Shown piece after piece: positions 33,265 through 40,087 of a stretch of 43,031 bases of DNA. How positions within the stretch are numbered: position 1 is the stretch's first letter; each line of letters starts with the position of its first letter. A model generated the notes under the pieces. It saw only the letters and a program-made list of their open reading frames with translations, did no database searches and was not told the origin of the DNA. The DNA is taken from the NCBI GenBank assembly GCA_903924185.1, contig CAIYAN010000038.1, positions 1 through 43,031 on the forward strand, written 5' to 3'. The position numbers and the translations under genes were made by a program. This DNA is from an uncultured Opitutia bacterium (GTDB lineage Bacteria; Verrucomicrobiota; Verrucomicrobiia; Opitutales; UBA953).

Positions 33265-34122
33265 TTATTTACCGCGGCCGTTACGCATGCCCTGTTCCAT
33301 GGCTTCGCTGATCTTGGCGATGGTTTCAGCGGAGAGTGAAGGGTCGATCTTGGCGACGGCGGCACGCATCGCGGCACGCATGGTGGTGGCGGCTTTTTCG
33401 AAGTCAGGTTGCATGTCGGCGCGCTCGCTGCCGGTGAGGAACTGCGTCTTCGCGGTCAGCTCCTGCAGCTTGGTACGCGCGGCTTTCCAGTCGGCGTCTT
33501 GGTAGGCGCGGCCCAGGGCGGCTTTAAACTTGGCGGTATCTTCGGGGCTGATGCCGTCGATCTGTGGGACCTGTACGGCACCGCGGACGGCCGGCGTTGC
33601 CGGCAGGGTCTTCTTGTCGGCCTGCGGGTCGCGTACCGCCGGCTTGGCGTCCGTGCTGCCGGGGAAGGCTTTGCCGTTACCGGTTACCGCCTTCTTGTTG
33701 GCGTCTTGCGCACGGCTGCGTTGCTGCTTCTCAAAGGCATCGCTGACCTTGCTGATGGTCTCCTTGGAGAGGGAAGGGTCCGCCTTAGCTATGGCCGAAC
33801 GGGTGAGTTGGACGAGTTTGTCGACGATGGCTTCGAGTTCACTGCGCATGGACTTCTTTTCGTCATCGCTGGCGAATTCAGCCTGCTTGCGGATTTCTTG
33901 GATCTTTTCGCGCGCGGCCTGGATTTCTGGGTCGGCGGCGATCTTGGCGGCGGCACGGCGGAACTTCAGGAGGTCTTCTCGGGAGACCCCTTCGACTTCC
34001 GGCATGCCGGGCACGCTGGCGGAGGTGGCGGGCTTGGCCGTCGACGGCGTCGTCGGGGCTGGGGCATCCGCGGCGGTCAGCGCGGTGGCGGCGAGGAAAA
34101 AGGCAAGTAAAGGGCGGGGCAT
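33265..34122 (-). CDS. Exported helical protein B with two tandem GVSxED modules
   Basis: This 285-aa protein has a signal peptide (about 1-19, ending LTAADA), then a Thr/Pro/Ala linker and two copies of the same helical module: residues about 42-132 (EGVSREDLLK ... FASDDEKK ... AKADPSLSKETISKVSDAF) and 187-277 (DGISPEDTAK ... FLTGSERA ... AKIDPSLSAETIAKISEAM). The copies are separated by a Lys/Gly/Pro-rich spacer of about 55 residues. The copies differ enough that duplication was not recent. The end is NGRGK. It has its own promoter-like sequence, TTGAAC-18-TATAAA, 11 bases upstream of the ATG, and a terminator for the preceding gene lies further upstream. Function is not known. The charged amphipathic pattern suggests helical hairpins, possibly oligomeric. 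Confidence 0.83.
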   Translation of the reverse strand: MPRPLLAFFLAATALTAADAPAPTTPSTAKPATSASVPGMPEVEGVSREDLLKFRRAAAKIAADPEIQAAREKIQEIRKQAEFASDDEKKSMRSELEAIVDKLVQLTRSAIAKADPSLSKETISKVSDAFEKQQRSRAQDANKKAVTGNGKAFPGSTDAKPAVRDPQADKKTLPATPAVRGAVQVPQIDGISPEDTAKFKAALGRAYQDADWKAARTKLQELTAKTQFLTGSERADMQPDFEKAATTMRAAMRAAVAKIDPSLSAETIAKISEAMEQGMRNGRGK

Positions 34123-34132
34123 GGGCTTAGTC

Positions 34133-34162
34133 TTTATACACCGAAAGTGGCGGGAAGTTCAA
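34133..34162 (-). promoter_or_regulatory. Candidate sigma-70 promoter of helical protein B
   Basis: On the minus strand TTGAAC (34162-34157) and TATAAA (34138-34133) are 18 bases apart, and each agrees with consensus at most positions. The -10 ends 10 bases before the ATG, so the mRNA leader would be extremely short or absent. Confidence 0.55.
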
Positions 34163-34181
34163 TTATTCGGGAGATGGACGC

Positions 34182-34210
34182 AAAAAAAAGACCCCGGCGA
34201 ACCGGGGTCT
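34182..34210 (-). terminator. Rho-independent terminator of helical protein C
   Basis: AGACCCCGG (34189-34197) and CCGGGGTCT (34202-34210) form a perfect 9-bp stem with a CGAA tetraloop. On the minus strand it is followed by a run of eight T. It lies 24 bases after the stop of the gene it ends. Confidence 0.93.
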
Positions 34211-34234
34211 GATTGGAGCCGGGTAATCCGAAGA

Positions 34235-34738
34235 TTACTTGGCGGCCGGAGCGTCGGCAGGCTTTTCGCCCTTACCTTCGCCCTTGCCCTTACCTTCGCC
34301 ACCCTTGCCGCCCTTGCCGCCTTGGCGGTTCTTCATGGCTTCGTCGGCTTTCTTGATGACTTCAGCGAGGGAAGCGTCAGCCTTAAGGATCGCGGCGTTA
34401 GTGGCTTCGCGGACGGCGAGCATGGCCTTCTGGACGTCGGCACGAGCGGCTTCCTTGTCTTCAGCCTTGGCAGCCTTTTCGCGGGCAGCGGTGGCAGCTT
34501 CGTTAGCCTTCTTCACTTCAGGGGATTCCTGGGCGGCCTTGCGGGCTTCCTGGTATTTCTTCATGTCCTCGGCGGAGACGCCGGGGATCGCGAAGTTACC
34601 ACCCTGGGGGCGGCCTTCGCCTTTCTTGGCTTCGCCCTTCGGGGCATCAGGCTTCTTAGCGTCGCCGGCAGGGGCGTCGGCGGCCACGAGGCCAGCGGCG
34701 GCGATGAGGGCGAGGAGGAGGGGGAATTTGAGTTTCAT
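34235..34738 (-). CDS. Exported helical protein C, GVSxED module with Gly/Lys-rich tail
   Basis: This 167-aa protein has a signal peptide (about 1-20, ending LVAAD), then an Asp/Lys/Pro/Gly linker, one helical module (about 51-136: PGVSAEDMKKYQEA ... KAEDKEAA ... LKADASLAEVIKKADEAM), then a low-complexity tail made of GKGG and GEGKG units. The module is clearly related to those of the two genes downstream, and its most conserved points are GVSxED and KADxSL. The basic Gly/Lys tail may interact with acidic polymers or surfaces; this is a guess. A long inverted repeat covers the start codon. The terminator after the gene makes it a separate transcription unit from the double-module gene. Confidence 0.82.
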   Translation of the reverse strand: MKLKFPLLLALIAAAGLVAADAPAGDAKKPDAPKGEAKKGEGRPQGGNFAIPGVSAEDMKKYQEARKAAQESPEVKKANEAATAAREKAAKAEDKEAARADVQKAMLAVREATNAAILKADASLAEVIKKADEAMKNRQGGKGGKGGEGKGKGEGKGEKPADAPAAK

Positions 34739-34766
34739 AGGTGTATATTGGGTACGCCTATGAAAC
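34732..34766 (-). promoter_or_regulatory. Strong hairpin sequestering the start codon of helical protein C
   Basis: Arms 34732-34745 and 34753-34766 pair at 13 of 14 positions around a 7-base loop. In the minus-strand mRNA the 3' arm includes the AUG (CCUAUGAAAC), while the 5' arm is its complement, GUUUCAUAGG. If formed, this would block initiation and could act as a translational switch. It may instead be an operator or an inverted duplication. Confidence 0.6.
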
Positions 34767-34855
34767 CCCCGGAGCCGAGGGTTGTTTCAGTTATTTATTA
34801 GTTTTATGACACTGTGCTCCAATGACTTAAGTCTTAACTCGGGTAGGCTGTCTAA

Positions 34856-35617
34856 ATGAGCTCCCCGCTTTTCCTCCATCTGCCACATGCTTCGTCCGTG
34901 ATTCCGGAGGGTTGTCGGAGGGATTTCCTGATTGGGGTGGAGGAACTGGCGAGCGAGCAGCTGCGCTTAGAGGATCGATTCACCGATGAGCTCTTTGGGT
35001 CGGGTTGGCCAGCCGCCCAAGCTTGGACAGCCCCCGTCTCTCGGCTGGTGGTCGACGTCGAGCGGTTTCGGTCCGACGAACAAGAGGCCTGTGCGGCGGT
35101 GGGCATGGGCGCGGTCTACGTGCGCGGGACCCGCGGGCAAGCCTTGCGCCGACCCGATCCGGAGCGCCGTGAGGTGTTGTTGAAAACCTATTACGACCCA
35201 CACCATCGGGCCTGCGAAGCTGCGACCGCCCAAGCCTTGGCCACGTGGGGTCGCTGCGTGGTCCTAGACGCGCATAGTTACCCAACGGGTCCTTTGCCGA
35301 CGCAGCGATCCGATGCGCCGCAGCCCGAGATTGGGCTGGGGACGGATGCCTTCCACACCCCGGCCGTCCTGCGCGAACTGGCCCGAAATTACTTTGCCGA
35401 CCATGGGCTCGAGGTGGGCGTGGACGAGCCGTTCAATGGCACCTTCGTGCCGACGTGTTTCTGGCGGCAGGAACCACGCGTGCATTCCTTGATGGTCGAG
35501 GTGCGACGCGACCTCTATATGAATCAAGCGACGGGCGCGAAAATCGCGGGCTTCACTCGGATCCAGGATTTACTCAGTGGCTTCCGCACCGTCTTGGCCG
35601 CCTATGCCGTGGCTTGA
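34856..35617 (+). CDS. N-formylglutamate amidohydrolase family protein
   Basis: This 253-aa cytoplasmic protein follows the FGase pattern (PF05013): LHLPHAS with His11 near the N-terminus, EDRFTDELF, SRLVVDVERF, KTYYDPHH, VLDAHSYP and VEVRRDLYM. In the histidine pathway HutG-type members convert N-formylglutamate to glutamate and formate. No other hut gene is near, so a related amidohydrolase role, such as on another N-acyl amino acid, is possible. It interrupts the run of minus-strand helical-protein genes, and its stop directly abuts the stop of the convergent gene. The TATGAC box about 50 bases upstream with TTGTTT 17 bases before it is a weak promoter candidate. Confidence 0.87.
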   Translation: MSSPLFLHLPHASSVIPEGCRRDFLIGVEELASEQLRLEDRFTDELFGSGWPAAQAWTAPVSRLVVDVERFRSDEQEACAAVGMGAVYVRGTRGQALRRPDPERREVLLKTYYDPHHRACEAATAQALATWGRCVVLDAHSYPTGPLPTQRSDAPQPEIGLGTDAFHTPAVLRELARNYFADHGLEVGVDEPFNGTFVPTCFWRQEPRVHSLMVEVRRDLYMNQATGAKIAGFTRIQDLLSGFRTVLAAYAVA

Positions 35618-36124
35618 TTACTTCGCGGCCGGTAGGCCAGCCGGGGTTTCCGCATACTTCTGGCGCAGCGTACGCATGCCTTCTTCGTAGAGGGCTTCCG
35701 CTAAGGGTAACCGGGCTTCCTGTGACTCTGGGGCTAAAGTGGGGAAATCCTTGTTGATTTGCTGAATCATCTCGAGGACTTTCTTGTTGGCGGGCACTTC
35801 GACCCAAGAGCGCAGGGCAGCGGCGAAGCGTTCGTGGTCGACCTCGTTCATCTCCTGGACCTCGCGGACGACGCTGGCCCAGGCGAACTTCTGGCGTTCC
35901 GCTGGCGGGAAGGAATCGGGAAAGACGTTACGCGCTGGGTCGAGCTTGAGTCCTGCGGCGGAGCGCGGTGCGGCCGCGAGGACGGGGCGGGGCTTAGCCC
36001 CAGGAGCGGTGGGCTTTGCGACGATCGGGACTGACTTCGCGATGGGCGTCGGCGTCCAGAACCACGCAATCACGGCAACCGTGAGGACGGCGGTGATGCC
36101 GACGATGAGTCCAGACCGATTCAT
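35618..36124 (-). CDS. Membrane-anchored helical protein D
   Basis: This 168-aa protein has one N-terminal transmembrane segment (about 5-23) and probably stays anchored, with a Pro/Ala/Lys linker (24-55) and an alpha-helical domain outside. Its GLKLD (58-62) and NV (66-67) align exactly in position with GLQLD and NV of the gene upstream, so the two are paralogues. The later region (about 107-160, PANKKVLEMIQQIN ... ESQEARLPLAEAL) resembles the second half of the module found in the neighbouring exported proteins, but more distantly. No known family is recognised. It follows the upstream paralogue by 30 bases, likely as an operon. The stop abuts the stop of the plus-strand amidohydrolase. Confidence 0.75.
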   Translation of the reverse strand: MNRSGLIVGITAVLTVAVIAWFWTPTPIAKSVPIVAKPTAPGAKPRPVLAAAPRSAAGLKLDPARNVFPDSFPPAERQKFAWASVVREVQEMNEVDHERFAAALRSWVEVPANKKVLEMIQQINKDFPTLAPESQEARLPLAEALYEEGMRTLRQKYAETPAGLPAAK

Positions 36125-36154
36125 GAGGGCCAGCGCTCAACGCGCCAGCGGCCG

Positions 36155-36799
36155 TTACATGATGATGACGGGAGCCGGAGCCGGGGCGGCGGGCTGTTCG
36201 CCGGCTGGCTTGGTGCCGGCGGGGACGATGGTCGCGCCGTCGACGGTCACGGTCGGCTGGACGGGGGCGGCGGGCGGAGCGTCCATCTTGGCGAGTTCCT
36301 GCTTGGCGATGCCCAGACCCTTGTTCCGCAGCGCGGACAATTGATCCATCAGCGCTGGCTTTTCGCCGTCACTCGCGGTGCGCCACTTCTCCGAGATTTC
36401 CCGGGAGCTCTGGAAGATTTGCTGGAATTCCGGATTGGCGAAGGAGCTCCGGAAGAGGCGGCCCATCTTTTCGCGGTCACCGCCGACGAGGTCTTCAAAC
36501 TGCTTGCGGCCGTCTTCGCGGAAGCTGCGGAAGCGCTGTTCGAGCTGTTCACGGGCGCCGCTATCGACGGCTTGGTCGGCGGCCACGAGCTCGGGCTGGA
36601 CGTTGGTCGACTTATCGAGTTGGAGCCCTTTGACGCTGCGACCAGGCGCAGTGGGACGGGTCGTGGTGGTGGTGACTTCGTCGGAGGACTTGGTCGTGTT
36701 GGCCGCAAGCTCAGGGGCTTGGTTCGAGTAGTTGGCGATGACCACGCCACCGGCGACGCCGATGAAGAGGGTTAGGAAGAGGAAGGCTTTCTTATTCAT
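36155..36799 (-). CDS. Membrane-anchored helical protein E
   Basis: The 214-aa protein has an N-terminal transmembrane segment (about 4-22), a Thr/Ser-rich linker, GLQLD at 58-62 and a charged helical domain (about 80-172), and it ends in a Pro/Ala-rich tail. Residues 121-175 align without gaps to residues 63-117 of helical protein B (ANPEFQ versus ADPEIQ, then TASDGEK versus FASDDEK, then AKMD versus AKAD); I count 17 identities in 55 positions. This ties it to the exported module family. Anchoring suggests a membrane partner for the exported members. The function is unknown. It leads a two-gene minus-strand unit and is divergent from the hydroxyproline operon. Confidence 0.78.
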   Translation of the reverse strand: MNKKAFLFLTLFIGVAGGVVIANYSNQAPELAANTTKSSDEVTTTTTRPTAPGRSVKGLQLDKSTNVQPELVAADQAVDSGAREQLEQRFRSFREDGRKQFEDLVGGDREKMGRLFRSSFANPEFQQIFQSSREISEKWRTASDGEKPALMDQLSALRNKGLGIAKQELAKMDAPPAAPVQPTVTVDGATIVPAGTKPAGEQPAAPAPAPVIIM

Positions 36800-36921
36800 G
36801 GGAGGAAGGTTACCTTAATAAACTCCGCAGGGAAGGGGGAAGTTCCAGCGTTTTCTGCGTTTGGGCCTCGGTGGACGGGCTTCCCCCTCGACTTTTAAGT
36901 GGTTTTGAGAGGCAATGCGGC

Positions 36922-37872
36922 ATGTCTAGTTCCACCGCTCCCACCGCGCTCCGCGTCATCGACTCCCATACGGGGGGCGAGCCGACCCGGGTGGTGGTTT
37001 CGGGCGGACCGGACCTGGGTGCCGGGCCGCTGTCCGAGCGTCTGCAGGTGTTTCGTCGCGACCATGACCGGTTCCGTTCGGCGGTGGTGAGTGAGCCGCG
37101 GGGTTCGGATGTCGTCGTGGGCGCCTTGTTGGTCCCACCGCACGATCCATCGTGTCGCTTCGGGGTAATTTTCTTTAATAATGTCGGGACGCTCTGGATG
37201 TGCGGGCACGGGACCATCGGGTTGGTGGTGACGCTCGCGCATCAGGGTCTCATCCAGCCGGGTGAGGTCCGCATCGATACCGCGGTTGGTCCGGTCACCG
37301 CGACGCTGCACGCCGATGGTTCCGTGACCATCGCGAACGTCCCGTCTTACCGTCACGCCAAGGCCGTCGCGGTCGACGTGCCAGGCCTCGGAATCGTCCG
37401 CGGCGATATCGCTTGGGGCGGTAACTGGTTCTTCCTTATCGAGTCGCATGGGTTGGAGGTTTCCTTGGCGAACATCGAAGCGCTGACTGATTACGCGTGG
37501 AAGGTTCGCCAAGCTTTGACTCAGACCGGTGTGACGGGCGCCGATGGTGGGGAGATCGACCATATCGAGCTCTTTGCGGCCACACCCACGGCCGATAGCC
37601 GGAACTTCGTGCTTTGTCCTGGTAAGGCGTACGACCGCTCGCCCTGTGGCACGGGCACGAGTGCTAAACTCGCCTGTCTCGCGGCCGACGGTAAACTCGC
37701 GCCTGGCGCCCTCTGGCGGCAGGAGAGCGTTATCGGCAGCGCCTTTGTCGGTTCGTATGAAATTCTCACCGACGGTAAGATTTGTCCGTCCATCACCGGC
37801 ACTGCGTACGTGCAGTCCGAGGCAGTCTTCCATTTCCATCCGCAAGACCCTTTTGCTTGGGGTATCCGCTAA
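36922..37872 (+). CDS. 4-hydroxyproline 2-epimerase (proline racemase family)
   Basis: The protein is 316 aa from the ATG preceded by GAGAGG nine bases upstream. A longer open frame begins 51 bases earlier without support. Both catalytic cysteines are present: Cys94 in MCGHGTIG and Cys242 in SPCGTGTSA. Having Cys at both sites separates epimerases from trans-3-hydroxyproline dehydratases, which have Thr at one. It should convert trans-4-hydroxy-L-proline to cis-4-hydroxy-D-proline, the first step of the degradation route. The next three genes encode the remaining steps in order, which makes the assignment strong. Confidence 0.93.
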   Translation: MSSSTAPTALRVIDSHTGGEPTRVVVSGGPDLGAGPLSERLQVFRRDHDRFRSAVVSEPRGSDVVVGALLVPPHDPSCRFGVIFFNNVGTLWMCGHGTIGLVVTLAHQGLIQPGEVRIDTAVGPVTATLHADGSVTIANVPSYRHAKAVAVDVPGLGIVRGDIAWGGNWFFLIESHGLEVSLANIEALTDYAWKVRQALTQTGVTGADGGEIDHIELFAATPTADSRNFVLCPGKAYDRSPCGTGTSAKLACLAADGKLAPGALWRQESVIGSAFVGSYEILTDGKICPSITGTAYVQSEAVFHFHPQDPFAWGIR

Positions 37873-37877
37873 ACAAC

Positions 37878-39131
37878 GTGTCCGCGCCGGTCGTCATCGT
37901 CGGAGGAGGTATCGTCGGCTTGAGCGCCGCCTATGAGTTGCTGCGTCGCGGTCGTTCGGTGGTGCTGCTTGAGAAGGGTGCGCCTGACCACGATTCGTGT
38001 TCGCTCGGCAACGCCGGGATGATTGTCCCGAGCCACTTCGTGCCGCTGGCCGCACCGGGCATGGTGATGCTCGGCCTGAAGTGGATGTTTGACCGTGAAA
38101 GCCCCTTCTCAGTGCGCCCGCGGCTCGACCTCGACCTCGCCCGCTGGGGCTGGAAGTTCTGGCGTTCTTCCACCCAGCGTCACGTCGATCGCTGCACGCC
38201 GGTCCTGCGCGACCTCAACTTGCGCAGCCGCGAAATCTTCCTGCGTCACCGCCAAGAACTCCCGGGCTCGTTCGCCCTCGAGACTGTTGGACTACTTGCG
38301 TTGTGCCGCACGCAGGAGACCCTCGACCATGAGGCCGTCTTCGCCGCGAAGTCCAACGCCGTCGGCGTCCCGACCGAAGTCTTGTCCGCCGCTGAGGTCC
38401 GCCGTCGCGACCCGGGCATCGACTACGCCATCGCGGGCGCAGTGATGTTCACCAAGGACGCGCACCTCGACCCGCGTGAGTTGGTCAAATTACTTACGTC
38501 CGAAATCCAACGCCTCGGCGGCCGCATCGTCTGGAACGCCGAAGTCACCGATTGGCGCAAGGAAGGCACCCGCCTTAAGGCTGCCGTCACAACCGCGGGC
38601 GAATTCGTCGGTGAGACCTTCGTGCTCGCCGCGGGTGCTTGGTCGCCGGCCGCCGCGGAAGCCTTGGGCCTCCGGATCCCGATGCAGGCTGGAAAGGGCT
38701 ATAGCATGCGCCTACCCCATCCGGTGCAGCGTCCCAAGTATTGCTCGCTCCTGATGGAAGCCCGCGTGGCCGTCACCCCGATGGGCGATGCGCTGACCGT
38801 TGGTGGCACCATGGAGATCACCGGCAACGACCTGTCCGTGAACCCCGCCCGCGTGCGCGGTATCCGCAAAGCCTTCGTTAAATATTACCCTGCATTCAAG
38901 GAGTCCGATTTCACTGAATTGCCCGTCTGGTCGGGCCTGCGGCCCTGTCCGCCGGACGGTATGCCGTACCTCGGCCGCACGCGGGCGGCGGAAAACCTCG
39001 TCGTCGCCACCGGTCACTCCATGATGGGCCTCAGCCTCGGCCCGGTCACCGGCGAAATCGTCGCCCAGCTCGTCTGCGGCGAAGCTACCTCGGTCGCACT
39101 GTCTGAGGTTGACCCCGATCGCCACGCCTAA
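37878..39131 (+). CDS. FAD-dependent D-amino acid (cis-4-hydroxy-D-proline) dehydrogenase
   Basis: The protein is 417 aa from a GTG start 5 bases after the epimerase stop. An earlier in-frame ATG would overlap that gene by about 90 bases and adds no recognisable domain. The dinucleotide-binding VVIVGGGIVGLS begins at once after the start. FVLAAGAWSP and the late LRPCPPDGMPYLG and TGHSMMG motifs place it in the DadA/D-amino acid oxidase family. In the hydroxyproline route it oxidises cis-4-hydroxy-D-proline to 1-pyrroline-4-hydroxy-2-carboxylate, delivering electrons to the quinone pool or O2. Position in the operon supports this over plain D-alanine oxidation. Confidence 0.9.
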   Translation: MSAPVVIVGGGIVGLSAAYELLRRGRSVVLLEKGAPDHDSCSLGNAGMIVPSHFVPLAAPGMVMLGLKWMFDRESPFSVRPRLDLDLARWGWKFWRSSTQRHVDRCTPVLRDLNLRSREIFLRHRQELPGSFALETVGLLALCRTQETLDHEAVFAAKSNAVGVPTEVLSAAEVRRRDPGIDYAIAGAVMFTKDAHLDPRELVKLLTSEIQRLGGRIVWNAEVTDWRKEGTRLKAAVTTAGEFVGETFVLAAGAWSPAAAEALGLRIPMQAGKGYSMRLPHPVQRPKYCSLLMEARVAVTPMGDALTVGGTMEITGNDLSVNPARVRGIRKAFVKYYPAFKESDFTELPVWSGLRPCPPDGMPYLGRTRAAENLVVATGHSMMGLSLGPVTGEIVAQLVCGEATSVALSEVDPDRHA

Positions 39132-39156
39132 ACTTTCACCTCCTATTATCCATACC

Positions 39157-40086
39157 ATGAAGAAGAAATCCTCCGCTAAACTTAAAGTCCGCGCCCAGTG
39201 GGAAGGCGTGATCCCAGCGATCACGACCCCTTTCCGTAAGGACGGCGAACTCGACCATAAGGAGATCACGCGTCACTGCCGCTGGATGGCAGAGTCCGGT
39301 AGCATCGGCATCGTGCCCTGCGGTTCCCTCGGCGAAGGCGCCACGCTGACCTTTGACGAGAAGGTCCGCCTCATCGCGACCTGCGTCTCCGCGGTCCCTG
39401 GCCTGCCCATCATCCCCGGCATCGCTTCACTTTCGACCGACGAAGCCGTCGCCCTGGCCATCGCCTCCAAGCAACTCGGTTGCGGCGGCCTGATGGTCCT
39501 CCCGCCCTACGTCTACAGCACCGATTGGCGCGAGATGAAGGCCCACGTCTCCGCGGTGATCGGCGCGACCGACCTGCCGTGCATGCTCTACAACAACCCG
39601 CCGGCTTATAAGACGGACTTCCTCCCCGAGCAGGTTGCTGAGCTCGCTGCTGCGCACAAGAACCTCGAGGCCATCAAGGAATCCTCAGGCGACGCCCGTC
39701 GCATCACCGCACTGAAGAACCTCCTCGGTAATCGCCTGACCGTCCTCGTCGGCATGGACGACTGCATCGTCGAAGGCGTCGCCGCGGGTGCCCGCGGTTG
39801 GATCGCTGGTCTCGTCAACGCCTTCCCCGAGGAATCTGTCGAGCTCTACGAAGCCGCCATGTTCGGCGACCAAGAGCGCGCCGATGAACTCTACGCCTGG
39901 TTCCTGCCGCTGCTGCGCCTGGATACCGTTCCTAAGTTCGTCCAGCACATCAAGTGGATCCAAGCGGAAGTCCGCGGTGGTAATCCCGCCGTCCGCGGCC
40001 CGCGTCTGGCCTTGGCTGGCGCTGACCTCGCCTTGGCTGCTTCGACCCTGAAGAAGGCCCTTAAGAACCGCCCGAAGATCCGCTAA
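39157..40086 (+). CDS. DHDPS-family 1-pyrroline-4-hydroxy-2-carboxylate deaminase
   Basis: The protein is 309 aa, from an ATG 25 bases after the dehydrogenase stop. A longer frame upstream overlaps the previous gene and is not supported. It has the DapA/NanA fold with ITTPF near 22-26, GSLGEG at 56-61, Tyr145 in MLYNNPP and the Schiff-base Lys174 in EAIKESSGD. In this family and context it should deaminate 1-pyrroline-4-hydroxy-2-carboxylate to 2,5-dioxopentanoate (2-oxoglutarate semialdehyde) and ammonia. The N-terminus is Lys-rich (MKKKSSAKLK). Housekeeping dihydrodipicolinate synthase would be less likely inside this operon. Confidence 0.9.
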   Translation: MKKKSSAKLKVRAQWEGVIPAITTPFRKDGELDHKEITRHCRWMAESGSIGIVPCGSLGEGATLTFDEKVRLIATCVSAVPGLPIIPGIASLSTDEAVALAIASKQLGCGGLMVLPPYVYSTDWREMKAHVSAVIGATDLPCMLYNNPPAYKTDFLPEQVAELAAAHKNLEAIKESSGDARRITALKNLLGNRLTVLVGMDDCIVEGVAAGARGWIAGLVNAFPEESVELYEAAMFGDQERADELYAWFLPLLRLDTVPKFVQHIKWIQAEVRGGNPAVRGPRLALAGADLALAASTLKKALKNRPKIR

Positions 40087-40087
40087 G

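Noticed and set aside
36895..37845. Minus-strand frame of 316 codons opposite the epimerase gene
   Set aside because: The epimerase has both catalytic cysteines and operon context. The antisense product has no recognisable motif.
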